Origin: Hoeflea_A sp965216535
Lineage (GTDB): Bacteria; Pseudomonadota; Alphaproteobacteria; Rhizobiales; Rhizobiaceae
Reading direction: 5' to 3'
DNA: 64,000 bases
Assembly (NCBI GenBank): GCA_965216535.1
Contig: OZ244175.1
Span: 6,200,001 to 6,264,000 of the forward strand
In this document: positions 25,744 through 34,069 of the stretch, one piece after another
Position numbering within the stretch: the first letter of the stretch is position 1
Layout: each line of letters starts with the position of its first letter
Program-made: the position numbers and the translations under genes
The notes under the pieces: model-generated
What the model was told of the DNA's origin: nothing
What the model saw: the letters and a program-made list of their open reading frames with translations, nothing else
Databases searched by the model: none

Positions 25744-25761
25744 TGACGCGGTGTCGCGTCA
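25744..25761 (+). terminator. Hairpin after the small basic protein gene
   Basis: TGACGCG and CGCGTCA form a 7-bp stem with a GTGT loop, followed by a pyrimidine-rich TCCTCTCCTT. It is a moderate intrinsic-terminator candidate between the small protein gene and the LysM gene. Confidence 0.4.
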
Positions 25762-25809
25762 TCCTCTCCTTGCGACGGGACCCTCACCCCACCCCAAGGA
25801 GAGGCCATC

Positions 25810-26295
25810 ATGAATATCGATCTGCAGCAACCCCAACCGTTCGACCTTGTTGGCAAGGATATCCATATCGCAGGCAATGCCGTCGGGTTCGAATCGCATC
25901 TGACCATTCGCGTCAGCGAAGGGCATGATGAAGTTGTCGGAGCCGCGACGGCAGGTTCCACCTCCATACGGCAGTTCCAGGCCAGCATCACCATCCCGGA
26001 CGATGTGAGTTTCCAATTGAACCGGCTGTTCCTGACCGTCACCGATGACAGCGGAGGCGGGGAAGGTCCGATTCCGACAGTCACCGTTCCCATCCTCTTC
26101 GGTCCGATGATCCTGGCGGGTTATACCGGATACTGGGAGCACACGGTGGTTGCCGGCGATACGCTGACCTCGATCGCTCAACGATACTACGAAAACAACG
26201 ACTGGCAGCCGATCCAACAGGCAAACCAGCACGTGGTCTCCGATCCGAACCTGATTTTCGTCGGCCAGGTTTTGCGCATTCCGCGCAATTTCTGA
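25810..26295 (+). CDS. LysM-domain protein with N-terminal Gmad2-like domain
   Basis: The 161-residue protein has an AAGGAGAGG ribosome site. Residues about 12-95 look like an immunoglobulin-like Gmad2 domain (DIHIAGNAVGFESHLTIRV ... FQASITIPDDV ... LTVTDDSGGG). Residues about 109-160 are one LysM repeat (HTVVAGDTLTSIAQRYYENN ... NLIFVGQVLRIP). LysM binds peptidoglycan. No signal peptide is visible, so either export is non-classical or the protein acts in the cytoplasm, as for some YgaU/XkdP-like LysM proteins. It stands alone ahead of the TetR operon. Confidence 0.85.
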   Translation: MNIDLQQPQPFDLVGKDIHIAGNAVGFESHLTIRVSEGHDEVVGAATAGSTSIRQFQASITIPDDVSFQLNRLFLTVTDDSGGGEGPIPTVTVPILFGPMILAGYTGYWEHTVVAGDTLTSIAQRYYENNDWQPIQQANQHVVSDPNLIFVGQVLRIPRNF

Positions 26296-26374
26296 CAGCC
26301 GCCGACCAGTCTGGTATGCTGTAAGAGACGGTCGACGGCCCCTCGTTGACCGCCTCGGCGCATCATGATACATG

Positions 26375-26397
26375 AAACATGAATCAGTATTCATGTT
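26375..26397. promoter_or_regulatory. TetR operator (copy 1) upstream of the acyl-CoA operon
   Basis: ACATGAAT-CAGT-ATTCATGT is a perfect palindrome placed 5-27 nt before the TetR start codon. The 23-bp block containing it matches 51478-51500 at 19 positions or more, the differences falling in the central four bases. A TTGACC (26346-26351) upstream could be the -35 element. The palindrome fits autoregulation by the TetR protein. Confidence 0.7.
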
Positions 26398-26401
26398 GAT
26401 T

Positions 26402-26992
26402 ATGAACGCACCAACCACACCAAAGACCAGACGCGGCAAGACCAGGCGCGAGCAGATTTTGAGAGCCGCCGAGCGGGTCATCGGTCAGCGTGGTTTTGCC
26501 GACGCCTCTATCTCCGAAATCACCCGCGAGGCCGGCACCGCGCAGGGGACGTTCTACATCTATTTCTCCAGCAAGGAGGAAATCTTCCGCGAGTTGGTGC
26601 TGGAGATGGGCCAGATGACACGCAAGGTCCTGGCGGAGGCGATCTCGCTGGCGGACGACCGTATGGACGCCGAGCGCATCGGCCTCAAGGCGTTTCTCGG
26701 CTTCGTTGCCGACCATCCCGCCCTGTATCGCATTGTTGAAGAGGCCCGTTTTGTCGACCCGCCGGCCTACAAGGACTATTTTACCTCCTTTGCCGATGCC
26801 TACCGGCGGCAACTCAGCCGCGCGGCCGAAACCGGCAACATCCGGCCTGGCGACGCTGAGGTGCGCGCATGGGCTCTGATGGGCATGGCCAAGACCCTCG
26901 GGGAGCGATATGTGCTCTGGGGCAGCGCGGAGGACCTCGATCGCATTGCCGACGACGCCATCGACATGATTCGCAACGGGCTCGAACCGTGA
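26402..26992 (+). CDS. TetR-family transcriptional regulator
   Basis: I use the ATG at 26402 (196 residues) because earlier ATGs lie inside the palindromic operator. The N-terminal TetR helix-turn-helix is clear (REQILRAAERVIGQRGFADASISEITREAGTAQGTFYIYFSSKEE). The ligand domain contains the TetR_C-like stretch ADHPALYRIVEEARFVDPPAYKDYF. Its TGA overlaps the GTG start of the crotonase gene, so it heads the acyl-CoA operon. A second copy of its presumed operator lies in front of a LIV transporter at 51.4 kb, suggesting that an acyl-CoA or aromatic-CoA intermediate induces both. Confidence 0.9.
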   Translation: MNAPTTPKTRRGKTRREQILRAAERVIGQRGFADASISEITREAGTAQGTFYIYFSSKEEIFRELVLEMGQMTRKVLAEAISLADDRMDAERIGLKAFLGFVADHPALYRIVEEARFVDPPAYKDYFTSFADAYRRQLSRAAETGNIRPGDAEVRAWALMGMAKTLGERYVLWGSAEDLDRIADDAIDMIRNGLEP

Positions 26993-27810
26993 GCACGGTC
27001 CGTTACATGGAACAGAGACTTGCGTCCGGTGAACGCGTTGCCTCAGTAACCCTAGCGGCTCCGGCGCGCTGCAACAGCCTTGAGCCTCACATCCTCACCG
27101 AGTTGACCGCGGCGTTGGACCAGGCGGGTCAGGCAGGTGCCACCTTCGTCATCTTGCAGGCCGACGGCCGGCATTTTTCGACCGGTGGAGATGTCGCTGC
27201 GTTCCAGGCTGCTGTGCAAGCCGGCAACGAAGACACCTTCAGCGACGACGTCGTCGGCCTGCTTCAGGACGTCATTCGCCGTCTGCTCGCCCTGCCCGCG
27301 ATCGTGGTTACAGCGGCTCAGGGGGCCATCACTGGTGGATCGGCCGGACTGGTTTTTGCCTCGGACCTGGTGTTGCTCTCCGAAGACGCGCTCATCCAGC
27401 CTTATTTCGCCGAGGTCGGTTTTTCACCGGATGGCGGCTGGACGGCGCTTTTACCGGAAAGGATTGGCGCGGGGCGCGCCTTGCAGATCCAATTGGCAAA
27501 CGAACGACTTCCTGCCAAGCAGGCGTTGCACCTGGGACTGGCTCATCGCGTCTTACCCAATGAGGGCCTGGCCGATGCGGCGATGTCACTGGTTGAGCGG
27601 CTTTCGCGGCAACATGTTGCCAGCGGCATGTTGGCGAGCAAACGCCTCGTCTGGGACGCGGACCGGCTTTCGGCAGTCGACGCCCGACTGAGTGCTGAAC
27701 TGGCTTCCTTCAAACGTCAGATCGCCGAACCAGAAACCCAAGCCGGAATGCGCTGCTTTCTCGATCATCTGGCCGGCGCAAACGACAACCGGAACCGGAT
27801 CGATGTTTGA
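26989..27810 (+). CDS. Crotonase-family enoyl-CoA hydratase/isomerase (PaaG-like)
   Basis: The GTG at 26989 overlaps the TetR stop (GTGA) and gives 273 residues; an ATG at 27007 is the alternative. The oxyanion-hole segments ADGRHFSTGGDVAAF and AQGAITGGSAGLVFASDLVL are present. Where classical hydratases carry the second catalytic Glu, this protein reads VGFSPDGGWTALLP, with Asp as in PaaG-type isomerases. So it is more likely a CoA-ester isomerase or ring-opening-related enzyme than a simple hydratase. It is followed by the ligase gene, which overlaps it by 8 nt. Confidence 0.87.
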   Translation: MSTVRYMEQRLASGERVASVTLAAPARCNSLEPHILTELTAALDQAGQAGATFVILQADGRHFSTGGDVAAFQAAVQAGNEDTFSDDVVGLLQDVIRRLLALPAIVVTAAQGAITGGSAGLVFASDLVLLSEDALIQPYFAEVGFSPDGGWTALLPERIGAGRALQIQLANERLPAKQALHLGLAHRVLPNEGLADAAMSLVERLSRQHVASGMLASKRLVWDADRLSAVDARLSAELASFKRQIAEPETQAGMRCFLDHLAGANDNRNRIDV

Positions 27811-29305
27811 TACCGTGCCTGATATGGCGGCCAAGCGCGCCGAACTGACACCCGATCGCATTGCCTTCATCGACGGCGAAACGGATCGTCGTTGGAGCTT
27901 TGCAGGCATCGATGAAGCGGTAAGTCAGGTCGCTACGGGGTTGACCGGTCTGGGTCTACAACCCGGCGACCGACTGGCCGTGCTTACTCTCAATCGGGTC
28001 GAATTTTTCATCGCCTTGCTGGCCTGTCAGCGCAGTGGTTTCGTCATGGCGCCCCTCAATTGGCGCCAGCCGGTGCCGGAACTGACAGAGGTCCTGTCGA
28101 GTGTCGGCGCATCGGCAGTGCTGTTTGACACGCCAAATGCCGAGGCGGCGCTTGAACTGGCCTCCAATCTGGCGCTCCGATCGATTTCGATCGACGCCGG
28201 CTGCGGCGCGGACACCAGCATCGAAGAGTTGCTGGCGGTTCCGGTCGCGCCGCTGCGCGGCAGGTCGGATGCAACCGCTCCCTGGTATTTGCTGTTCACC
28301 TCGGGCACCACCGGCCTGCCCAAGGCGGTGATCCAGACGGCGCGCATGTGCTGGGCCAACACGCTGAATGTCGCCCAGGCCATCGATCTCACGTCGGATG
28401 ACACCAGTGTCAATTTCCTGCCGCTGTTCCATACAGCCGGCATCAATCTCTACACGCTGCCGCTGTTCCTTCATGGCGGCACGTCGACCGTGCTACCCAA
28501 GTTCGAAGTGGAGGATATCTTCGCACTGGTGCGTGATGGAGCGGTTTCCCAGTTTTTCGGGGTTCCCGCCATCTACCAGGCACTCAGCCTGCACCCGGAC
28601 GTCGACACGGTCGACTGGAGCCGCCTGCGCTGTGCCTGTGGCGGCGCGCCGTTGCCGGAAGGCCATATCCAGTTCTTTGCCGAACGCGGTCTCAAGATCT
28701 GCAATGGTTTCGGCATGACGGAGACCGGCCCGACCGCCTTCCTCAATGATGAAGCGGCGGCGGCCACCAAGATCGGTTCGGTCGGAAAAGCACAAATGCT
28801 GACCGAGGCGCGCATCGACGGAGTGGAAGACGGCGATCCCGGCGAGGGCGAACTGCTGCTGCGGGGTCCCGCGATCACACCCGGCTATTTCAACAATGAG
28901 GACGCCACGCGGAAGGCTTTCGACCAGGAAGGGTGGCTGAAAACCGGCGACATCGCGCGGCGAGACGCGGACGGCTACCACTACATCGTCGACCGCATCA
29001 AGGACATGTACATTTCAGGCGGCGAGAACGTCTATCCGGCAGAGGTCGAACGGGTGCTGCACAGCCATCCAGCGATCCTCGAGGCCGCTGTGATCGGCAT
29101 TGCCGACGACAAGTGGGGTGAAGTCGGTGCCGCTTTCCTGATGGCCCGCCCGGGAGAAGCGATCGAGATCGACACTCTCACCGCGTGGTGCCGAGGACGT
29201 CTGGCAGCGTACAAAGTCCCGAAGAGCTTCCATCTTGAGGAGGATTTTCCACGCACCGCCGCCGGAAAGGTCCGCAAGCCGCTCTTAAGGAGCCGTTTTC
29301 AATGA
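27803..29305 (+). CDS. Acyl-CoA synthetase (AMP-forming)
   Basis: Start at the ATG at 27803, inside the end of the crotonase gene, giving 500 residues. ANL-superfamily motifs are complete: P-loop LLFTSGTTGLPKAV (about 160-175), NGFGMTETGP, and the hinge and C-terminal region KTGDIARRDADGYHYIVDRI followed by SGGENVYPAEVE and the acylating lysine in RTAAGKVRKPLL. It activates a carboxylic acid to its CoA thioester at the cost of ATP. In this operon it should start catabolism of the imported or hydrolysed acid; the substrate is unknown. Confidence 0.92.
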   Translation: MFDTVPDMAAKRAELTPDRIAFIDGETDRRWSFAGIDEAVSQVATGLTGLGLQPGDRLAVLTLNRVEFFIALLACQRSGFVMAPLNWRQPVPELTEVLSSVGASAVLFDTPNAEAALELASNLALRSISIDAGCGADTSIEELLAVPVAPLRGRSDATAPWYLLFTSGTTGLPKAVIQTARMCWANTLNVAQAIDLTSDDTSVNFLPLFHTAGINLYTLPLFLHGGTSTVLPKFEVEDIFALVRDGAVSQFFGVPAIYQALSLHPDVDTVDWSRLRCACGGAPLPEGHIQFFAERGLKICNGFGMTETGPTAFLNDEAAAATKIGSVGKAQMLTEARIDGVEDGDPGEGELLLRGPAITPGYFNNEDATRKAFDQEGWLKTGDIARRDADGYHYIVDRIKDMYISGGENVYPAEVERVLHSHPAILEAAVIGIADDKWGEVGAAFLMARPGEAIEIDTLTAWCRGRLAAYKVPKSFHLEEDFPRTAAGKVRKPLLRSRFQ

Positions 29306-29658
29306 GCGAAGCCGTCCACCAGGAATGGATCCCGACCCAGGCCGAATTCGATCTGTTTGCCGAAATCAGCGGTGATGACAATCCGATCCACGTCGATCCG
29401 GACTTCTCTGCCCGAACCCGCTTCGGTCGCACCGTGTCGCACGGCATGCTGATATACTCGAAACTGTGGAACCTGCTTCGCACCACCTGGCCGGACGAAC
29501 GCCATCAGGGTCAGTCGATGATGTTTCCAAACCCATGCTTCGTCGGCGACCGAGTGCGGCTGTCGGTCGAGCCAGCTGGCGACGGCCGGTTTGCGATTGA
29601 GGCCGTTCGGCTTTCGGACGAGGCCGTGTTGCTGACCGGGGAGACGGAAACCGCATGA
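29302..29658 (+). CDS. MaoC-like hot-dog dehydratase subunit
   Basis: A 118-residue protein overlapping the ligase stop by 4 nt. It contains the hydratase-2 motif FAEISGDDNPIHVDPDFSAR, with the catalytic Asp and His, and TRFGRTVSHGMLIYSKL. So it is a catalytically competent MaoC single-hot-dog protein that could hydrate an enoyl-CoA. It is directly coupled to a second hot-dog gene. Confidence 0.87.
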   Translation: MSEAVHQEWIPTQAEFDLFAEISGDDNPIHVDPDFSARTRFGRTVSHGMLIYSKLWNLLRTTWPDERHQGQSMMFPNPCFVGDRVRLSVEPAGDGRFAIEAVRLSDEAVLLTGETETA

Positions 29659-30014
29659 TGGAAGTCGGGCAATTTGCCGAAATCGAACGCCAATATTCGG
29701 CCTCGGACATGACGAGCTACGCCGAATTGGGCATCGACACGGATGCTGGCACGGTGCCGGAACCATTGATCGCAGCGCTTTTCTCCTACCTGCTCGGCGT
29801 GCGCCTGCCGGGCCCCGGAACAAACTACCTGAAACAGGAATTGCGCTTCCTGGCTGCCGCTCCGCTGGACGAAGCGCTGACCGCACGGGTTGAAATCACC
29901 CGTCTGCGGACCGACAAGCACCTGGTTGATCTGTGGTCGACCTGCCGCCGCGCGGACGGCACGCTGATTTGCGAAGGTCGGAGCCTGGTGCTTGCCAAAG
30001 ATGTCATGGCCTGA
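29655..30014 (+). CDS. Second hot-dog protein, probably non-catalytic partner
   Basis: A 119-residue protein starting within the stop of the previous gene. The pattern VPEPLIAALFSYLLGVRLPGPGTNYLKQELRFLAAAPL resembles the long helix and following strands of a hot-dog fold, but the Asp-x4-His catalytic pair of MaoC enzymes is absent. A heteromer with the previous protein, in which one subunit carries the active site, is likely. Families with such paired MaoC halves act on bulky CoA esters such as steroid-type ones, so this may hint at a large substrate (inference). Confidence 0.75.
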   Translation: MMEVGQFAEIERQYSASDMTSYAELGIDTDAGTVPEPLIAALFSYLLGVRLPGPGTNYLKQELRFLAAAPLDEALTARVEITRLRTDKHLVDLWSTCRRADGTLICEGRSLVLAKDVMA

Positions 30015-30026
30015 GAAGGTCTGACC

Positions 30027-30728
30027 ATGACCGACTATACATTGCACTATTGGCCGTTGCCGTTTCGCGGCGAATTCATTCGCGCCGTTCTCGCCCATGT
30101 CGGCGCTGAATGGCAGGAGGTGACCGCCGAAGACATCATTGCGGAAAAGAGCAAGGATCCTGCGGATCAGCTCATCCCGCATATGGGACCACCGGTCCTG
30201 ACTGACCTCGCAACCGGTGTCTCGATATCACAGTTGCCCGCGATCCTGACCTATCTGGGCCGCAAGCATGGACTGACCAGCGACAATCCCGTCCGCGAAG
30301 CGCTCACCGCCAAGATCGTGGCGGATGCCAATGATGTGCTTTACGAAATGACGCTCCACAACGGCGCGCAGATGTGGACCCCGGAAAGCTGGGACGCCTA
30401 CCAACCCCGCCTCAAGCGCTGGATGGGCCTGTTCGAGGAAATCGGGCGCCGTCACCATCTGACGGCGGAGTCCGGGTACATTCTTGGCACCGACGCTCCC
30501 GATATCGCCGATCTGGTGACCGCGATCCTGTGGGGCACGATGACCGCCAAGCTGCCACAGCTGCGGCCGATGCTCGACAGCGAAGCACCGGCTATCGCCG
30601 GCTTGACCGACCGCATTTACGCCAGCCCCGAACAGGCGGAGCTGCGCGCCCGCAGCGACCAAGCCTACGGCAATGGCTGGTGCAGCGGCCAGATCGAAGC
30701 TTCGCTTCGGGCCGTGGTCGAGGTCTGA
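30027..30728 (+). CDS. Glutathione S-transferase-like protein
   Basis: The 233-residue protein has a thioredoxin-like N-terminal domain (YTLHYWPLPFRGEFIRAVLAHVG) with the glutathione gamma-glutamyl site GVSISQLPAILTYLG (Ser in place after Ile), then an all-helical C-terminal domain. It lies 12 nt after the hot-dog genes in the TetR operon. A glutathione-dependent isomerisation or detoxification in the same pathway is inferred. Its 3' end converges closely on the DUF1194 gene. Confidence 0.85.
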   Translation: MTDYTLHYWPLPFRGEFIRAVLAHVGAEWQEVTAEDIIAEKSKDPADQLIPHMGPPVLTDLATGVSISQLPAILTYLGRKHGLTSDNPVREALTAKIVADANDVLYEMTLHNGAQMWTPESWDAYQPRLKRWMGLFEEIGRRHHLTAESGYILGTDAPDIADLVTAILWGTMTAKLPQLRPMLDSEAPAIAGLTDRIYASPEQAELRARSDQAYGNGWCSGQIEASLRAVVEV

Positions 30729-30734
30729 CCGGCA

Positions 30735-31451
30735 TCAGTTGTTTTTCGCAAAGATTGCTCCGGCGATCTCACGGTAGAGTTTCATTTCCATCGCCTTGGC
30801 AAAGTCCTCGAAACCTTCCGCGGTGATGACAAATGCACTTGGTCCACCGATGAGATGGCGGCGGTAGTAGTCGGTGATCGGCAGATCATCTTCTTCGATC
30901 GCCAGTCCGTTGATCACGATACCGTTGGCCAAAAGCAGGCGCCGTGTCTCCTGCAGCCGGGGCGGATCGTCGGAGACGCCGTTGCCGGAGACATCGATCA
31001 CCCGCCTGCGGGCCTGTCCCGGCGCTGCGTCGAGGGTTTTTGCAGCGAATTCCAGTCCGGCGTGGATCATTGTTCCACCACCGGGCAAGCGACGCGGCAT
31101 GGCTTCAACGACGTCAGCATAGGCGGTGGCCTCGTTTCTGGTGCGCAACACGACCCAGTCCAGTGTCAGCGCCTGACGGGTGACACTGGACCATTGAACG
31201 ATCGCAATCGCCACGCCACCCGGCGCATCATCGATGGCAGCGGCAACAAGATCCGATCGCAGCGCATAGGCTGTGCCACGGCGCTGCAAATCGAATTCCA
31301 CATCGTTGACGCTGGCCGACGCATCGAACGCGAGGACAAGATGCAACTCCATGAGGTCTTCGGCGAGTGCCAAGGGCGACAGCAGGCATCCGATAATGAC
31401 CATTGCGAACCGCAGGCTACGGTTTGACTGAGCGAAGTGAGATTGGTTCAT
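30735..31451 (-). CDS. DUF1194 protein with von Willebrand A-like fold
   Basis: The ATG at 31451 gives 238 residues with a signal peptide (LRFAMVIIGCLLSPLALAED). The DUF1194/VWA region starts with LVLAFDASASVNDVEF, which holds the DxSxS metal-ion motif, and continues with RRVIDVSGNGVSDD. The family is common in alphaproteobacteria and its function is unknown; VWA domains usually mediate metal-dependent protein binding, here probably in the periplasm. It stands alone between the GST gene and the methyltransferase pair. Confidence 0.85.
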   Translation of the reverse strand: MNQSHFAQSNRSLRFAMVIIGCLLSPLALAEDLMELHLVLAFDASASVNDVEFDLQRRGTAYALRSDLVAAAIDDAPGGVAIAIVQWSSVTRQALTLDWVVLRTRNEATAYADVVEAMPRRLPGGGTMIHAGLEFAAKTLDAAPGQARRRVIDVSGNGVSDDPPRLQETRRLLLANGIVINGLAIEEDDLPITDYYRRHLIGGPSAFVITAEGFEDFAKAMEMKLYREIAGAIFAKNN

Positions 31452-31641
31452 GGTTTTATCCGGTCCATCGCCTGACACCGCCATTTAGGCCCACTGGCCT
31501 TGGCGACCACCCTATGTCCTATCGAAAAGTGCGGTCAAACCCAGTCAGCAGCACGCCCATCCAATAGGTTCATCGTAGATCATCCGGATTGCTTGCAAAC
31601 GTCAAAGAAGACACCATTTTCGGACAAAGGGGTTCGGCACG

Positions 31642-32388
31642 ATGACGGAATACGATGTCAACACGGATACCTATCTGAATGCCAAGGACCTGTCCCAGGA
31701 CGAAGGCCGGGCGATCTTCGGCACTCACACATTGCTCAAGACCATCGGAGATCCGTCCGGCAAGACGGTGATCGACATGTGTTGCGGCGATGGCCGCCTT
31801 GGCTGGCTCTTGCTGAACATGGGTGCTAAGTCTGTTACAGGTGTCGATGTCTCTGCCGAGATGCTGGCGCATGCCGAATTGAAGCGCAAAGCGCTGCCGC
31901 CGGAAGAGCAGCAAAGGGTGCGTTTCCACCAGGCCGATCTGAGCAATACGGACCTCATCCTGCCACCGTCGGACCTGATTTGCGGGCTTTACGTGCTTCA
32001 CTACGCTGACTCTCGGGAGGCCATTGGCGGAATGGGCCGCTTCATCGCGCGCAATTTGAAGGAGGACGGTCTTTGTGCCGTGGTGACCCTCAATCCGGAT
32101 GTCGATCCCGATGTCGACAATGCGGCAGCGCAGGCCGAAGAAGGCTATTCCATCGATTTCACCGATGGACCGGAAAGCACGCTCCACATAGGCGACTTCA
32201 GTTGCACGATCTGGCGCTGGAGCCGCGCGGTACTCGAGAGGGAACTTTCAAACGCCGGGCTGCGCGATTTCAAATGGGAACCGATGGAAGCGCCGGCGGA
32301 TCGCCCGGACCTGTTTGCCCGCTATTCGGAATGGAGAAAGAACCCGCAATGCGTGGTCTTCTCGGCGCGCAAGGCTTCTGACTGCTAA
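31642..32388 (+). CDS. Class I SAM-dependent methyltransferase, tandem copy 1
   Basis: A 248-residue methyltransferase with motif I TVIDMCCGDGRLGWLLLNMG (about 48-67) and GVDVSAEML. It shares roughly 60 percent of residues with the next gene, including an unusual conserved start (YDvNTDtYL) and end (EWRKNPQCVVFSARKA). Such a pair in tandem implies gene duplication followed by divergence. The paired Cys-Cys in motif I is uncommon. No neighbour indicates the substrate. About 110 bp separate it from copy 2. Confidence 0.87.
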   Translation: MTEYDVNTDTYLNAKDLSQDEGRAIFGTHTLLKTIGDPSGKTVIDMCCGDGRLGWLLLNMGAKSVTGVDVSAEMLAHAELKRKALPPEEQQRVRFHQADLSNTDLILPPSDLICGLYVLHYADSREAIGGMGRFIARNLKEDGLCAVVTLNPDVDPDVDNAAAQAEEGYSIDFTDGPESTLHIGDFSCTIWRWSRAVLERELSNAGLRDFKWEPMEAPADRPDLFARYSEWRKNPQCVVFSARKASDC

Positions 32389-32497
32389 GAGTATTCCTCC
32401 TGCGGCTGACCTTAAATCTTCGTAAGGAAAGCCCGAAAAGCCTTGCAAAGCAGGCCTCAGTCGCCATCTCCAGGTCAAGAGACAAGGAGGATCCAGA

Positions 32498-33253
32498 ATG
32501 GCCGATTACGACCTCAACACGGACGCCTATCTCGCATCCAGATACCCGGTATTGGATGCCGATGATCGCGAGATCTTCGCGACCCACACTCTTCTGGAGA
32601 CCATCGGTGATCCCGCCGGGAAAACGGTGATCGATCTTTGCTGTGGCGATGGACGCCTCGGCTGGCTTTTGCTTGAGATGGGCGCCAAATCCGTCATCGG
32701 CGTCGACATTTCGCGCGAAATGCTCGACCGGGCCGAAGAGCAGCGCAACAGCCTGCCTGCCGCCGATCGGGACAGGATCCGATTCATCCAGGCCGATTTG
32801 CGTTCCTCCGACCTGACGCTCCCGGCAGCCGACATCGTCAGCGGACTTTACGTCCTGCATTACGCCGATACGCCGCAGGCCATCGGCGGCATGGGACGCT
32901 TCATTTCGCGCAACCTGAAACCGAATGGGCAGTGTGCGCTTGTTACCCTCAGCCCGGATCTCGATCCGAACGACGATCACTCCGCCGCCCAGGCCGAAGA
33001 AGGTGTCTTCATCGACTACAAGAGCGAACCGGAGTGCGAAATGCGGATTGGCGAATTCCGCTGTCCTGTCTGGCGCTGGACCAGAGAGGTCCTGGAAACA
33101 GAGCTGTCGAAGGCCGGGTTGTGCAGCTTCCATTGGGAAGGATGCGATCTGCCGGATGACCGTCCCGATCTGCAGGCACAGTTCTCGGAGTGGCGCAAGA
33201 ACCCGCAGTGCGTGGTGTTTTCTGCCCGCAAAGCAGCAAGTTCCGTCCACTGA
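32498..33253 (+). CDS. Class I SAM-dependent methyltransferase, tandem copy 2
   Basis: A 251-residue paralogue of the previous gene, with motif I TVIDLCCGDGRLGWLLLEMG and the same N- and C-terminal blocks. It has a strong AAGGAGGATCC ribosome site, unlike copy 1, and so may be better translated. Differences cluster in the middle region after LVTLSPDLDPNDDHSAA, where substrate contacts would be expected. It converges on the DeoR regulator gene with a 24-bp gap. Confidence 0.87.
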   Translation: MADYDLNTDAYLASRYPVLDADDREIFATHTLLETIGDPAGKTVIDLCCGDGRLGWLLLEMGAKSVIGVDISREMLDRAEEQRNSLPAADRDRIRFIQADLRSSDLTLPAADIVSGLYVLHYADTPQAIGGMGRFISRNLKPNGQCALVTLSPDLDPNDDHSAAQAEEGVFIDYKSEPECEMRIGEFRCPVWRWTREVLETELSKAGLCSFHWEGCDLPDDRPDLQAQFSEWRKNPQCVVFSARKAASSVH

Positions 33254-33277
33254 CCAACGGCATTTTGCCGGCAGCCT

Positions 33278-34033
33278 TCAGGGGATGCGGATCTGCAGTC
33301 CCTGACAGAGCGCATCGAACGCCTCCGGCGGCGGCCGGTCCGTCACCAGATAATCGCCCGGTTTCAGCGACGGTTGCCGGAAAGCCGGACGACGGTCCAA
33401 CGATTGAAACTTGGAGTGATCGACAGCCATGATCGCCCTCGATGCGTTCTCCAGCATGGCGTGGGCAATGTCGACCTCGCACTGCTCGTGCACCAGGAAT
33501 CCCTTGTCAGGCTCAACCATGGATGCGGACAGCACGACATAGTCGACCCGCATGCGTTCGATCACATCGAAGGCCGACCGGTCGAAAGCGGCGCCGTCAT
33601 GATCGCGGAGCTGGGTGCCAGCCATGGAGACGTTGTTGCCGGGGATCATCGCCAGCGTACTCGCCACGAAAGCCGAGTTCGTTACCACCGACAATTGTTT
33701 GCGGTTGCGCAGCGCCTGGGCGACGAAGGCCGAAGTCGAGCCTGTATCGATGGCCACGCTGTCTCCGTCCTGGATGATCGCCGCGACGATACGCGCGATC
33801 GTGACCTTGGCTTCGCGATTGAGATTCATGCGCGACAGAAAGGGCGGATCCAACGCCGAGCGATTGGACACCAAGGCGCCATGGACCTTGCGCAGGTCAC
33901 CGCGCTCGACCAGAGGCCGGCATATTCTGCGTACGGTCTGATCGGACACGCCGAGAATCCGCGACAGCTCGAGCACACTCACTGTGCCGCGCATGTCGAC
34001 CGTTTGCAGAAGTTGTGATTCGTATTTCGACAT
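33278..34033 (-). CDS. DeoR-family transcriptional regulator
   Basis: The 251-residue protein has an N-terminal DeoR helix-turn-helix (VSVLELSRILGVSDQTVRRICRPLVERGDLRKVHGALV, about 18-55) and a DeoRC sensor domain with IQDGDSVAIDTGSTSAFVAQAL and NSAFVASTL. DeoR regulators usually respond to a phosphorylated metabolite. This fits the kinases and phosphatase encoded nearby. It is divergent from the first FAD/GcvT gene and probably binds the repeats at 34070-34135 and the related ones at 38371-38406, as a repressor of the whole block. Confidence 0.9.
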   Translation of the reverse strand: MSKYESQLLQTVDMRGTVSVLELSRILGVSDQTVRRICRPLVERGDLRKVHGALVSNRSALDPPFLSRMNLNREAKVTIARIVAAIIQDGDSVAIDTGSTSAFVAQALRNRKQLSVVTNSAFVASTLAMIPGNNVSMAGTQLRDHDGAAFDRSAFDVIERMRVDYVVLSASMVEPDKGFLVHEQCEVDIAHAMLENASRAIMAVDHSKFQSLDRRPAFRQPSLKPGDYLVTDRPPPEAFDALCQGLQIRIP

Positions 34034-34069
34034 CAGATTTCTCAGGCGTCTGATTGGATGATCACGGCC

